Source of the DNA: Nocardia spumae
GTDB lineage: Bacteria; Actinomycetota; Actinomycetes; Mycobacteriales; Mycobacteriaceae
Direction: 5' to 3'
Assembly: GCF_020733635.1 (NCBI RefSeq)
Contig: NZ_JAJFZL010000001.1
Location: forward strand, 3,038,001 to 3,102,000
DNA: 64,000 nucleotides
Shown here piece by piece: positions 49,672 through 60,014 of this stretch. The number at the start of each line of letters is the position of its first letter. Position 1 is the first letter of the stretch. The notes under the pieces were generated by a model. The model saw nothing but the letters and a program-made list of their open reading frames with translations, was not told the origin of the DNA and searched no databases. Made by a program: the position numbers and the translations under genes.

Positions 49672-51105
49672 GTGGCTGTGCTGACCCCGCGCGAACGTCC
49701 CAGGCGCTGGTCGCTCGACGACATCGTCGTGACCGACCCGCCGATCATCCGCCGGGCTATCGGCGCCGCCAGTATCGGCAACATCACCGAGTGGTACGAC
49801 TTCGGCGTCTACGCCTATTTCGAGCCGACGATCAAGGAGGTGTTCTTCTCCCATCTCGGTGACACCGCCGGGACCATCGCCACCTTCGGCCTGTTCGCGG
49901 TGGCATTCCTGGTCCGCCCGTTCGGTGGAATGTTCTTCGGCCCCTTGGCCGATCGCATCGGGCGCAACAAGGTGCTCGCGACGACGATGATCCTGATGGC
50001 CACCGGAACCTTCGCGATCGGCTGCATCCCGGATCAGAACACGATCGGTATCTGGGCGCCCATGCTGCTGTTGTGCGCGCGGTTGCTACAGGGTTTCTCC
50101 ACCGGCGGCGAGTACGGCAACGCGATGACCTTCATCGCCGAGTACGCCCCCGACCGGCGCCGCGGCTTCCTGGGAAGCTGGCTGGAATTCGGCACCTTCA
50201 CCGGATATCTGCTCGGCGCGTTGATCGTGACGCTCGCCGACGCCGTCCTGACCCACGACCAATTGCTGGCCTGGGGCTGGCGGCTGCCGTTCTTCATCGC
50301 ACTGCCTCTCGGCGCGGTCGGGGTGTATCTGCGCATGCGCCTGGCCGATACCCCGGCCTTCGAGGCGCTGGAGATGGAATCCGCGGAGCGGGAGAAGGCC
50401 AACAAAACCGGCGACGAGGCCAGGGCCCTGGCGAAACTGTGGCCGTTCGTGCTGGTCTGCATGGGCCTGGTCGTGGTCTGGAACGTCACCAACTACATGC
50501 TCACCTCCTACATGCCGACCTATGTGACCGAGACGGTGCCCGACAGCACCGGTGGCGGGGTGTCCTCGTCGACATCGCAGTGGCTGCAGATCGCGGTGAT
50601 GGCGATCGCGCTGCTGACCATTCCGGTGATCGGCCTGATCTCCGATCGGGTCGGCCGAAAACCCATCATCTGGACCGGTGTCGTCGCGCTGATCGTGCTG
50701 GCGTTCCCGATGGTGCTGCTGGTTCGTACCGACAACGCGATCGCCGTGTTCCTGGGTCTGCTGATCATGGGGCTGACGCTGATCTGCTTCAGTGCGACGA
50801 TGCCGTCCACGCTGCCGTCGCTGTTCCCGACCAAGGTGCGCGGGGCCGGGCTGTCGGTGTCGTTCAATGTCGCGGTATCGCTGTTCGCGGGCACCACCTC
50901 GGTGGTCGTCGGTGCGCTGGTCGGCGCGACCGGAGATCTGAACTGGCCCGCGTACTACCTGATCGTCGCTGGTCTGGTGGGCGCGGTGTCGGTCTACTTC
51001 CTGGCCGAACCCAACGGCAAGCACATGTGGGGTTCGGCACCGGCCGCCGGCTCGGAGGAGGAGGCCAAGGCTTTCGTGGGATCGCAGGGCACGAGCGCGA
51101 GCTAG
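49672..51105 (+). CDS. Metabolite:H+ symporter (MHS) family MFS transporter, ProP-like
   Basis: A 477-residue twelve-helix transporter. IGNITEWYDFGVYAYFEP near the start and RPFGGMFFGPLADRIGRNKVL in loop 2-3 are MHS signatures; STGGEYGNAMTFIAEYAP and SDRVGRKPII mark the second half. Substrates in this group include osmolytes (proline/betaine) and organic acids such as alpha-ketoglutarate or shikimate. GTG 49672 is chosen with GAGGAGG 8 bases upstream. It appears monocistronic. Confidence 0.87.
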   Translation: MAVLTPRERPRRWSLDDIVVTDPPIIRRAIGAASIGNITEWYDFGVYAYFEPTIKEVFFSHLGDTAGTIATFGLFAVAFLVRPFGGMFFGPLADRIGRNKVLATTMILMATGTFAIGCIPDQNTIGIWAPMLLLCARLLQGFSTGGEYGNAMTFIAEYAPDRRRGFLGSWLEFGTFTGYLLGALIVTLADAVLTHDQLLAWGWRLPFFIALPLGAVGVYLRMRLADTPAFEALEMESAEREKANKTGDEARALAKLWPFVLVCMGLVVVWNVTNYMLTSYMPTYVTETVPDSTGGGVSSSTSQWLQIAVMAIALLTIPVIGLISDRVGRKPIIWTGVVALIVLAFPMVLLVRTDNAIAVFLGLLIMGLTLICFSATMPSTLPSLFPTKVRGAGLSVSFNVAVSLFAGTTSVVVGALVGATGDLNWPAYYLIVAGLVGAVSVYFLAEPNGKHMWGSAPAAGSEEEAKAFVGSQGTSAS

Positions 51106-51194
51106 CCGCGTGGCGTGTCGCGAGGGAGAGTCGCGCATCGGCCCCGGGTTGCGATCGCTTAGCCTGAGCTCGTCTATTCCGGGAAGGACGGTAC

Positions 51195-52013
51195 ATGGCG
51201 ACCATCGAAGAAGCGCTCGAGATCGAGCGGCTCGAGCGGGACATCTTCCGCGGAGCGGTGACGAAGTCCCAGCTGCCACGCACCTTCGGCGGACAGGTTG
51301 CCGGACAGGCGCTGGTGTCGGCGGTCCGCACCGTGGAGCCCCGCTACGAGGTGCACTCGCTGCACGGCTACTTCCTGCGTCCCGGCAATCCATCCGAGCA
51401 GACCCTGTACCTGGTCGAGCGTATCCGCGACGGCCGCTCGTTCTGCACCCGGCGGGTGACCGGAATCCAGGACGGCGAGGCGATATTCACCATGTCGGCG
51501 TCGTTCCACGTCGGCGACGAAGGTCCCGAACATCAGGATCGGATGCCGGATGTGCCGCTGCCGCAGGATATTCCGGACGGGCACGAGACGATGAGCCCGG
51601 AGCGGCTGTGGCTGATGCGCGAATGGGAGCACTGGGACATCCGGCCGGTGCCGCAGGAGCAGGTCGCCCTGCGCGACGGCCTGGCCTCCCAGCAGCAGGT
51701 GTGGTTCCGCTACCGGCACCCGCTGCCCGACGATCCGCTGTTCCACGTGTGCACCCTCGCCTACATGAGCGATATGACCCTGCTCGGATCGTCGAAGGTG
51801 ACCCATCGCGACGAGCCCACCCAGGACGCGTCGCTCGACCACGCGATGTGGTTCCTGCGCCCGTTCCGTGCCGACGAATGGCTGCTCTACGACCAGAATT
51901 CGCCCTCGGCCGGATACGGCCGCGCGCTGACCACCGGGCGGATCTTCAACCAGAGCGGCCAGTTCGTCGCCCAGGTCGTGCAGGAAGGGCTCATCCGCAG
52001 CCTGCGGCAGTGA
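51195..52013 (+). CDS. tesB: Acyl-CoA thioesterase II
   Basis: A 272-residue double-hotdog thioesterase: FGGQVAGQALVSAVRTV, VHSLHGYFLRPG, and the later THRDEPTQDASLDHAMWFLRPFRADEWLLY with the catalytic Asp region. It cleaves acyl-CoA thioesters. The gene normally lies between pdxS and pdxT in mycobacteria. Its 3' end overlaps the convergent NRPS gene by 23 bases. Confidence 0.93.
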   Translation: MATIEEALEIERLERDIFRGAVTKSQLPRTFGGQVAGQALVSAVRTVEPRYEVHSLHGYFLRPGNPSEQTLYLVERIRDGRSFCTRRVTGIQDGEAIFTMSASFHVGDEGPEHQDRMPDVPLPQDIPDGHETMSPERLWLMREWEHWDIRPVPQEQVALRDGLASQQQVWFRYRHPLPDDPLFHVCTLAYMSDMTLLGSSKVTHRDEPTQDASLDHAMWFLRPFRADEWLLYDQNSPSAGYGRALTTGRIFNQSGQFVAQVVQEGLIRSLRQ

Positions 52014-55000
52014 CGGAAGGTATCGCCTCGCCGGTTGCCGGAACAGGCTCGAGCAGACCGGACTCCACGAAGCACTCGATGTAGCGGTCCACAACGACGC
52101 GGTCGATGGCAGGGCATTCGATCCCGGTGCCTGTCAGCGCCGACCGGGTGCCGATGTCGGACCACACCGTATGGCCCGCGAGTCCGGCGAACGTCGGCGC
52201 CAGCAGGGCGGCACGCACCAGTGTGTCGTCACCCGCCGCCGACCGGGCGGCGGATCGACTGTCCAGCGCCGCGCGGACCTCTTCGAGTGGCCGCAGGGCG
52301 ATCGGGTAGCCGTGCGCGCGCAGCCGATCGAGAACGTCGGCGACCGCCACCGGATGCTGGTTCACCAGGTGGTAGACCGCGCCGGTCCCGGCGCCGCGAC
52401 CGGTGCTGATCGCGACGAGAGCCCGCACGACGTAGTCCACCGGCACCAGCGATACCGTCGCCGACCCCACATCGGGCGCCACTCCGAGCACGGCCGCCGC
52501 ACGCACCATATTCCAGAAGGCGTCGTCGGGGTTGTTGACCGCTGAGACGGTGTGGCCACAGATCGTGCCGGGCCGGAACACGGATACCGGCACGCCACGC
52601 TCACCGGCCTGCCGGATCAGTTCCTCGCCAACCCATTTCGAGATCAGATAGCCGTTGTCCTGCAATTGCCCGGCGTGCAGCCGGTCGTCCTCACCGATCA
52701 CCGCGGGCATGGCACCCGCGGGCACGGCGGCGCCGAGTGTGGAGACGAAGTGGACGGCCTTGACCCGCCGCGTGGTCGCCAACCGCAGAATCGATCGAGT
52801 TCCCTCGACATTGGCCGCACGCAGTCGTTCGTAGGGGTCGACATGATTGACCCGGGCGCCGTTGTGATAGATCGCGTCGATTGTTGCGGTCAGGAAATCG
52901 AAATCCGCCGGATCGAGCCCGAGGTTCGGTTCCGAGAGATCACCACGCAGGGCCCGCACCCGTGCGGTCACGGCGTCGGTCGGCAGCCGGAACCGCCGCA
53001 GCGACGCGATGATTCGATCCAGCGGATGCTGCTCGGTCGTGCCGCGGACCAGGCACACCACCTGTGCCCCGGTGTGGGTCAGCAGTGCGTTCAACAGATG
53101 CGCCCCCAGGAATCCGGTGGCTCCGGTGAGCAGCACCGTGCCGGCCGGCGCGGTCGAGGCGGGAGCACATCCGGCCGCTGTGATGTCGGGTTCGAGCACG
53201 GCGTCGGCGGCGGGGGAATACGCCACCGCCGGTGTCGCCGAGCCGCTGAGGTGGGCGGCCAGTCCGGCGACCGTGGGGTTGGCGAGAATCGCCGACATCG
53301 CGACGTCGCGGTTCAGCCGCGCCGACAATCGTTGGTGCAGAACGAATACGAGTAACGAGGAGCCGCCGGACTCGAAGAAGTCGTCGGTGGCGCCGAGCCG
53401 GCCGATGCCGAGAACGTCGGCGAACACCTCGGCCAGGGTGTGTTCCAACTCGGTCGCCGGGGCGACGGCGAGCTCGCGGGTGAACACCGGGTCGGGTAGG
53501 GCGGCGCGATCGAGTTTGCCGCTGGTGTTGACCGGCAGCGCGGCCAGCACCTGCACCGCCGCGGGCACCATGTAGCTCGGCAGCTGTCCGGATATCCTGC
53601 GCCGCAACGCTGTCGGTTCCACCTCGTGCCCGTCGGCCGGAACCACATATCCGACGAGCCGGTCACCGGCGTCGGAATGGTGGACGGTGACCGCGGCCTG
53701 GGCGACAGCGGGATCGCCGAGCAGCGCGGACTCGATCTCGCCGAGTTCGATGCGATGGCCGCGCACCTTGACCTGAAAGTCGGTGCGTCCCAGATATTCC
53801 AGCGCACCGTCGCGGCGCCGCCGGGCCAGGTCGCCGCTGCGGTACATTCGCGTGCCCGGCGGTCCGAACGGATCGGCGACGAACCGGGCCGCGGTGAGGC
53901 CGGGTGCGCCGTGGTAGCCGCGGGCGAGCTGGTCCCCGGCGAGGAAGAGCTCGCCGGTCACTGCGGGCGGCACCTCGTGCAGGCGCGAATCCAATACCGG
54001 GCAGCGGGAATTCCAGACCGGAACGCCGATGGGCACGGTCGGCGCCCGCAGATCGTCCGGGCCGATGTGGTGTTCGGTGATGCTGACCGCGGCCTCGGTC
54101 GGCCCGTACAGATTGTGCAACTGCGCCGGGCACACCGCCGCGAAATCCCGGGCGGTCTCCGGCGGCAGCGCCTCCCCGATCACGAACACCGACCGCAGCG
54201 ATCGCAACTGATCCGAGGATGCGCAGCCGACGACGACCGTGAGCATGGAGGGGACGAAATCGGTCAGCGTGACGGCGTGCTCGGCGATCAGCGCGCAGAT
54301 CGCGTGCGGATCACGCTCGCGGCCCGGCGCCGCCAGAATCAGCCGTGCCCCCGCCCGCAGCGGCAGGAAATACCCCCACAGCGAGACGTCGAACGTGGCC
54401 GCGGTCTTCTGCAGATATCGGTCCTCGGGTCCGACCTGGTAACGCTGGTGCATCCACGCGAGCTGATTGACGATCGCGGCATGGGTGACCACCACGCCCT
54501 TGGGTTTTCCGGTGGATCCGGACGTGTAGATCACATACGCGGGATGATCGCCCCGCAGCGCGACCTCGCGCTCGTCGTCGCGCACCGGGCCGGCCGGGAA
54601 TGCGGAGAGGTCGATCATGTCGACGGCATGGGCGGCGACCGCGGTGAACCGGTCCGCCGTAGTGGTCAGAACGCAGTGCGGGACAGCCGATTCCAGGATA
54701 TGGCCGATTCGCTGTCGCGGATGGTCCGGATCGATCGGCACCCAGGCCGCGCCCGCCTCCGCCACCGCGTACAACGCCACCACCTGGTCGATCGACCGCC
54801 GCATCGCCACCGCGACGATGGACTCGGGGCCGGCGCCCTGTGCGATCAGCCAGCGGGCGAGGCGGGTGATCCGGTCGGCGAGATCGCGGTAGCTGATCGA
54901 GTCCGGTCCGCAGCTCACCGCGGTGCTGTCCGGGCGGGCGACGGCCTGGCGGGCCAGCGCGGCGGTGAGCGACTCGGCTTCGACGGGGTGACCGCCGGCG

Positions 55001-58000
55001 TCCGAGTCGCTGTGGCCCGGATCGGCCAGGATCAGATCGCCGACCGGGGTCGACGCTCCGGCCGCGACCGAATGCAGCAGGCGGACATAGGCGTCGATGA
55101 ATCCCTCGACCGTGGCGTGGTCGAAAAGGTCCGTGCTGTAACCGAATCGGATCAGCACCGGTCCGGGTGCCCCGTCCGCGTCGCGGGTGTCGACCACGCC
55201 GATATGCAGGTCGGTTTTCACCGTGTCGGTTTCGATATCGAACAGCGACAGCGCGGTGTCGGGCATGTCCAGATCGGCCCGCGCGAAGTTCTGGAAGGCG
55301 AAGCCGACTTGATACAGCGGGTGCCGCCCCGGGGAGCGCACCGGGTCGACCGCGTCCACCACCTGCTCGAAGGGCACCTCGGAGTGTGCGAAATTGGCCA
55401 GATCGCGGGCTCTGGTGCGGGCGAGCAAGGCCGCGAAGGGCTCGCGGGGATCGATCCGGGTCCGGGAGACGGTCGTATTGACGAACATGCCGACGACGCC
55501 GTCGAGTGCCGGCTCGGCCCGGTTGGTCATCGGCACCCCGATGGCGATGTCGCCACTGCCCGACAGCCGGGACAGCAGGACCGCCAGCGCCGTGCGCATC
55601 ACCATGAACAAACTGGCGTGCCCGTCGCGAGCGAGACCGAGTAGCGCGCCGTGCGCCGCGGCGGAGATCGTGCGATCCACGGTCGAACCGCGCAGCGACG
55701 CGACCGCTCGGCGGGGCCGATCGGTCGGCAGGTCGAGCTGATCGGGGAGCCCGTCGAGTTCTTCGCTCCAGTACCGGAGTTGCCGGGACAGAAGTGAATG
55801 CGGGTCGTCGCGCGACCCGAGCAGTTCCCGCTGCCACAGGGCGTAGTCGGCGTACTGCACCGTGATCGGTCGCCAGTCGGGAGCCTTCCCGGCCCATCGG
55901 GCGGCATAGGCGATCGCGAGATCCTGTGCCATCGGCGCGAGCGAGGAACCGTCGGCGCAGATGTGGTGCAGGGCGCAGACCAGAACATGGTCGTGGGTGG
56001 TGCGCAGCAGCCGGACCCGCAGGGGAACCCGCGCGGTCACATCGAAGCCCTCCCGCAGGACGCCGTGCACCCGTTCGGCGGGGTCGGCGCTGCCGATGTC
56101 CTCGACGGCGAAGCAATCGGCGCATGCCGCGGCGTCCAGGACCAGTTGATAGGGCCCGTCCTCATCGGCCGGATAGCGGGTCCGCAATGCTTCGTGCCGG
56201 CTCAACACATCGGTGAGGGCCGCGTGCAGTGCGTCGATGTTCACACCGGACAACCGCAGCGCGAACCCGACATTGTCCACCGCCGAGGTGGTATCGAACT
56301 GATTGCGCAGCCAGAATCGAAGTTGATTCGGCGACAACGGGATTCGCCCGGGACGCACGGCCGGGAGCAACGGCGGCCGCACGGCGTCGAATCGTCGGGT
56401 CCGCAACGCGGTCGTGAGCGCGCCGACGGTGGGATGGTCGAACAGCAGCGTGGGCGGTACCCGCATCTGCCAGATCTCGCTCAACCGCGCCGCGACTTGC
56501 GTCGCGAGCAGCGAATTGCCCCCGGCGGCAAAGAAATCGGTGTCGCCGCCGAGCGCGCCGCGACCCAGTATCCGCCCGAATACCTCGGCGACCAGATCCT
56601 CGCCCAGGTCGCCCGCCCGCCGGGACGGCGTGGCGGGTAGCCGCTGCGCGCGCAACGCCGTCCGGTCGACCTTCCCGGTCGCCGTGAGCGGGAACTGCTC
56701 GACCACGACGACCGTGTTCGGCAGCATGAACGCCGGGAGTTCGGCACTCAAACTCGCTGTCAGTTCCGCCGTTCGCGGTTCCCGGCCCGGCGCCCCCCGC
56801 ACGAACGACACCAGTTCGACCGCGCCCGCCGCGGTCGCGCGATCCACGGTGACCGCCTGCGCCACCTCCGGGTGGCGCATGAGGGCGGAGTCGATCTCGC
56901 CGAGTTCGATGCGCAGGCCCCGGACTTTGACCTGATGATCGGCGCGGCCGAGGTATGCCAATTCGCCGGTGGTGGTGCGGCGAACCAGATCGCCGGTGCG
57001 ATACATCCGCGCACCCGGCGCACCGAACGGATCGGCCACGAAACGCGCCGCGGTGGGTTCGGGGTGGCCCGGATAGCCGCGGGCCAGCGCCGGCCCGCTG
57101 ACATACAGCTCACCGGTCGCGCCGGTGAGTGTCGGCCGGAGCCGCGCGTCGAGGATATGGCAGGTCAGACCGGGAATCGCAGTGCCCAGGGGGACGGCGG
57201 CGGCCGGCCGAAGCGCGTCACTCAGGGTGGCCGCGATGGTGGTTTCGGTGGGTCCGTAGGCGTTGTGCAGCCGCCGGCCGCCGGTGGCCCAGGTCCGGAC
57301 GAGGTCGGGCGGGCACGCCTCGCCGCCGACCACGATCGTGGCGAGGGTGTCCAGGCCGTCCGGCCGGACGGTCGCCAGCACCGACGGCGTCATGAACGCG
57401 TGTGTGACCCGTTCCCGGCGCAACAGATCGGCGAGGTCGTTTCCGCCGATCACCGGCGGTGAGGCGATCACCAAGGTCGCGGCGGCGCCGATCGCGAGCA
57501 GCAGTTCGAGGACAGCGGCGTCGAAACTGGGGGAGGCGTTGTGCAGGATGCGGGCGTCCTGGGTGATCCGCACCGTGGCGCGAAGTTCATCGCACAGGGC
57601 GGGCAGGCCGGAGTGGGTCACCGCCACCCCCTTCGGGCGGCCGGTCGAGCCGGAGGTGTAGGTGACGTACGCGACGTTCGAGGGCCGCACCGGTGTGGGC
57701 CGGTCGAGATAGGTGATCGGGCTCGCCGGCTGTTCGCCGAGTTCGGCGAGCAGCCGAGGGTCGTCGAGCACCAGCCACCGCACGCCCGCGGGCAGATCGC
57801 TCAGGTGCTCACGGCAGGTCAGGCCGATTCGGCAGCCGCTGTCGGAGAGCTGGTACTCGACTCGAGCCCGCGGGTAGGTGGGATCGATCGGTACGAACGC
57901 GGCGCCTGTCCTGGCGACCGCCCAGATCGCCGTCACCGATGCCAATGATCGCGAAAGCACCACGGCCACCCGCGATTCCGGCCCGGCGCCCGAGGTCCAC

Positions 58001-58197
58001 AGCAGGCGCGCCAACCGATTCGCGCGGGCGTCGAGTTCGCGGTAGCGGATCTCGTGGCCGGATACCGACACCGCGAGCCCGTCCGGGTTGCGCTCGACTG
58101 CCGAATCCAGCATCTGAGTCAGGGTCCGGCCGCCGCGCGCTGCGGAGCGCTGTCGACGAAGGGGATGAGCCGAGTGGGGCCGGAGGCTGTCGCGCAT
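51991..58197 (-). CDS. Dimodular nonribosomal peptide synthetase, A-T-C-A-T-R, with reductive release
   Basis: A 2068-residue NRPS. Approximate layout: A1 27-520 (TSGSTGRPKG near 184), T1 with FFAAGGNSLL (Ser near 564), C 615-1050 (HHICADG near 744), A2 1075-1560 (TSGSTGKPKG near 1229), T2 with FFESGGSSLL (near 1613), and a terminal thioester reductase 1680-2055 (TGATGFLG near 1692, catalytic Y-x3-K near 1850). Substrate-pocket residues are DALFVGAIAK for A1 and DVWDFILVSK for A2. No starter C, epimerase or thioesterase domain. The product should be a dipeptide released as an aldehyde or alcohol. No MbtH gene or tailoring enzyme lies beside it. ATG 58197 has a weak ribosome site. Confidence 0.94.
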   Translation of the reverse strand: MRDSLRPHSAHPLRRQRSAARGGRTLTQMLDSAVERNPDGLAVSVSGHEIRYRELDARANRLARLLWTSGAGPESRVAVVLSRSLASVTAIWAVARTGAAFVPIDPTYPRARVEYQLSDSGCRIGLTCREHLSDLPAGVRWLVLDDPRLLAELGEQPASPITYLDRPTPVRPSNVAYVTYTSGSTGRPKGVAVTHSGLPALCDELRATVRITQDARILHNASPSFDAAVLELLLAIGAAATLVIASPPVIGGNDLADLLRRERVTHAFMTPSVLATVRPDGLDTLATIVVGGEACPPDLVRTWATGGRRLHNAYGPTETTIAATLSDALRPAAAVPLGTAIPGLTCHILDARLRPTLTGATGELYVSGPALARGYPGHPEPTAARFVADPFGAPGARMYRTGDLVRRTTTGELAYLGRADHQVKVRGLRIELGEIDSALMRHPEVAQAVTVDRATAAGAVELVSFVRGAPGREPRTAELTASLSAELPAFMLPNTVVVVEQFPLTATGKVDRTALRAQRLPATPSRRAGDLGEDLVAEVFGRILGRGALGGDTDFFAAGGNSLLATQVAARLSEIWQMRVPPTLLFDHPTVGALTTALRTRRFDAVRPPLLPAVRPGRIPLSPNQLRFWLRNQFDTTSAVDNVGFALRLSGVNIDALHAALTDVLSRHEALRTRYPADEDGPYQLVLDAAACADCFAVEDIGSADPAERVHGVLREGFDVTARVPLRVRLLRTTHDHVLVCALHHICADGSSLAPMAQDLAIAYAARWAGKAPDWRPITVQYADYALWQRELLGSRDDPHSLLSRQLRYWSEELDGLPDQLDLPTDRPRRAVASLRGSTVDRTISAAAHGALLGLARDGHASLFMVMRTALAVLLSRLSGSGDIAIGVPMTNRAEPALDGVVGMFVNTTVSRTRIDPREPFAALLARTRARDLANFAHSEVPFEQVVDAVDPVRSPGRHPLYQVGFAFQNFARADLDMPDTALSLFDIETDTVKTDLHIGVVDTRDADGAPGPVLIRFGYSTDLFDHATVEGFIDAYVRLLHSVAAGASTPVGDLILADPGHSDSDAGGHPVEAESLTAALARQAVARPDSTAVSCGPDSISYRDLADRITRLARWLIAQGAGPESIVAVAMRRSIDQVVALYAVAEAGAAWVPIDPDHPRQRIGHILESAVPHCVLTTTADRFTAVAAHAVDMIDLSAFPAGPVRDDEREVALRGDHPAYVIYTSGSTGKPKGVVVTHAAIVNQLAWMHQRYQVGPEDRYLQKTAATFDVSLWGYFLPLRAGARLILAAPGRERDPHAICALIAEHAVTLTDFVPSMLTVVVGCASSDQLRSLRSVFVIGEALPPETARDFAAVCPAQLHNLYGPTEAAVSITEHHIGPDDLRAPTVPIGVPVWNSRCPVLDSRLHEVPPAVTGELFLAGDQLARGYHGAPGLTAARFVADPFGPPGTRMYRSGDLARRRRDGALEYLGRTDFQVKVRGHRIELGEIESALLGDPAVAQAAVTVHHSDAGDRLVGYVVPADGHEVEPTALRRRISGQLPSYMVPAAVQVLAALPVNTSGKLDRAALPDPVFTRELAVAPATELEHTLAEVFADVLGIGRLGATDDFFESGGSSLLVFVLHQRLSARLNRDVAMSAILANPTVAGLAAHLSGSATPAVAYSPAADAVLEPDITAAGCAPASTAPAGTVLLTGATGFLGAHLLNALLTHTGAQVVCLVRGTTEQHPLDRIIASLRRFRLPTDAVTARVRALRGDLSEPNLGLDPADFDFLTATIDAIYHNGARVNHVDPYERLRAANVEGTRSILRLATTRRVKAVHFVSTLGAAVPAGAMPAVIGEDDRLHAGQLQDNGYLISKWVGEELIRQAGERGVPVSVFRPGTICGHTVSAVNNPDDAFWNMVRAAAVLGVAPDVGSATVSLVPVDYVVRALVAISTGRGAGTGAVYHLVNQHPVAVADVLDRLRAHGYPIALRPLEEVRAALDSRSAARSAAGDDTLVRAALLAPTFAGLAGHTVWSDIGTRSALTGTGIECPAIDRVVVDRYIECFVESGLLEPVPATGEAIPSVTAAGCG

Positions 58198-58425
58198 ATG
58201 TGATCCCGCGGTCGAAGAGAATGTGCGCGCCGATGCTACGGTTCCGCGCCCGGCAACCCGGGTTACCGTTGTTGGGAAGATCTCGGATTAACGGTTGCGG
58301 GAGTGGGTAATCCAATGCGCCGTTTCGACGCCACCGGTCCGTCGCCTGGGCCTTTCCGGTGATCGGAGCCACAGTGGCGGTGGCTGTGTGGGCGCCGGGG
58401 GACGCCCGGCTCGTATGCTCGTGCC

Positions 58426-59088
58426 GTGAAACCGACCATTGGTGTGCTGGCACTGCAGGGAGATGTGCGTGAGCACTTCCACGCGCTGGCGGCATGCGAC
58501 GCCGAGCCGGTGAGTGTCCGCCGGGAATCGGAGCTGGAGTCCGTCGACGCGCTGGTGTTGCCCGGGGGCGAATCCACCACGATCAGCAAACTGCTCGAGG
58601 TGTTCGGCCTGCTGGAGCCGTTGCGTGCCCGGTTGCGCGCGGGGATGCCGGCCTTCGGTTCGTGTGCCGGCATGATCCTGCTGGCCCGCACGGTGCTCGA
58701 TACCCGGCCCGATGCGCAGTCACTGTCCGGTATCGATATGACGGTGCGGCGCAACGCCTTCGGCCGCCAGGTCGACTCGTTCGAAACCGATCTCGACTTC
58801 ACCGGGCTCGACGATCCGATCCGGGCGGTCTTCATCCGCGCGCCCTGGGTGGAAAGCGTCGGCGACGGGGTCGAGGTCCTGGCCCGCGTCCCGCATCGGC
58901 CCACACCCGGCACCGTCCTCGCCGACGGCCCGTCCGCCGGCGGGCCCGAACAGGCCGCGGGGCGCATCGTCGCGGTCCGGCAGGGCAACGTCCTGGCCAC
59001 CTCGTTCCACCCGGAGGTGACGGGTGATCTGCGGGTGCATCGGCTGTTCGTGGACTCGGTCCGCAGCGTCGTCGGCGCCGGGGCCTGA
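58426..59088 (+). CDS. pdxT: Pyridoxal 5'-phosphate synthase glutaminase subunit PdxT
   Basis: A 220-residue glutamine amidotransferase: [15 protein letters not shown] at the start, PGGESTT, the nucleophile Cys in [10 protein letters not shown] and the SFHPE catalytic dyad. It delivers ammonia to PdxS. GTG 58426 starts the gene; the divergent NRPS lies 229 bases away and no clear regulatory palindrome is seen between them. YebC follows after 110 bases. Confidence 0.95.
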   Translation: MKPTIGVLALQGDVREHFHALAACDAEPVSVRRESELESVDALVLPGGESTTISKLLEVFGLLEPLRARLRAGMPAFGSCAGMILLARTVLDTRPDAQSLSGIDMTVRRNAFGRQVDSFETDLDFTGLDDPIRAVFIRAPWVESVGDGVEVLARVPHRPTPGTVLADGPSAGGPEQAAGRIVAVRQGNVLATSFHPEVTGDLRVHRLFVDSVRSVVGAGA

Positions 59089-59198
59089 CCTTTCGCCGGT
59101 CGGGTTCGTGCCGGGCAGTAGACTGCACAGCGATCGCCGGAACACAGATCACGGATCTGTCCGGGCCTCGAGCACACCGACCTCGAAGGAAGTAGGGA

Positions 59199-59951
59199 AT
59201 GAGCGGCCACTCCAAATGGGCCACCACCAAGCACAAGAAGGCCGTGATCGATGCCAAGCGCGGCAAGATGTTCGCGAAGTTGATCAAGAACATCGAGGTC
59301 GCGGCGCGCACCGGTGGTGGTGACCCTGGCGGAAACCCGACTCTCTACGACGCCATCCAGAAGGCGAAGAAGGCGTCGGTCCCCAACGACAACATCGAGC
59401 GCGCCCGCAAGCGCGGTGGCGGTGAAGAGGCCGGTGGCGCCGACTGGCAGACCATCATGTACGAGGGGTACGGCCCCAACGGTGTGGCGGTGCTGATCGA
59501 ATGTCTGACCGACAACCGCAACCGCGCCGCGGGTGAGGTGCGCGTCGCCATGACCCGCAACGGCGGCAATATGGCCGACCCCGGCTCGGTGTCCTACCTG
59601 TTCCACCGCAAGGGCATGGTGACCCTGGAGAAGAACGGGCTCAGCGAGGACGACGTACTGATGGCGGTGCTCGACGCCGGCGCCGAGGAGGTCAACGACC
59701 TCGGTGACTCGTTCGAGATCATCAGCGATCCCAGTGACCTGGTCGCCGTGCGTACCGCGCTGCAGGACGCCGGAATCGATTACGACTCCGCCGAATCCGG
59801 CTTCCAGCCCTCGGTGTCGGTCGCGGTGGACGTCGACGGCGCCCGCAAGGTGTTCAAACTCGTCGACGCGCTCGAGGACAGTGACGACGTGCAGAACGTC
59901 TACACCAATGTCGATGTGTCCGACGAGGTTCTCGCCGAACTCGACGACTGA
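59199..59951 (+). CDS. YebC/PmpR-family regulatory or translation factor
   Basis: A 250-residue YebC-family protein, full length. [25 protein letters not shown] at the N-terminus and [18 protein letters not shown] in the middle are the family's hallmark. Members bind DNA as regulators and some help ribosomes at proline stretches. Conserved next to ruvC in many bacteria; here two genes come between. ATG 59199 follows GAAGGAAGTAGG. Confidence 0.95.
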   Translation: MSGHSKWATTKHKKAVIDAKRGKMFAKLIKNIEVAARTGGGDPGGNPTLYDAIQKAKKASVPNDNIERARKRGGGEEAGGADWQTIMYEGYGPNGVAVLIECLTDNRNRAAGEVRVAMTRNGGNMADPGSVSYLFHRKGMVTLEKNGLSEDDVLMAVLDAGAEEVNDLGDSFEIISDPSDLVAVRTALQDAGIDYDSAESGFQPSVSVAVDVDGARKVFKLVDALEDSDDVQNVYTNVDVSDEVLAELDD

Positions 59952-59959
59952 CATCCATA

Positions 59960-60001
59960 CGGCTCGGGCCGTCACCGCGGGTGCGGTGACGGCCCGAGCC
60001 G
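59960..60001. terminator. Bidirectional terminator between yebC and the esterase gene
   Basis: Perfect 19-bp arms (59960-59978 and 59983-60001) with a 4-base GGGT loop. It sits between two convergent genes, 9 bases after the yebC stop and 14 before the other, so it can serve both. Confidence 0.9.
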
Positions 60002-60014
60002 TTCGCGGGGCCGA

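Noticed and set aside
51991..52013. Overlap of the NRPS and tesB 3' ends as a sign of misassembly
   Set aside because: A 23-base convergent overlap is ordinary; both C-termini match their families.
53626..55644. 672-codon ORF on the plus strand opposite the NRPS
   Set aside because: It is the reverse-strand shadow of a clear multidomain NRPS; its sequence is rich in Arg, Gly and His without any domain.
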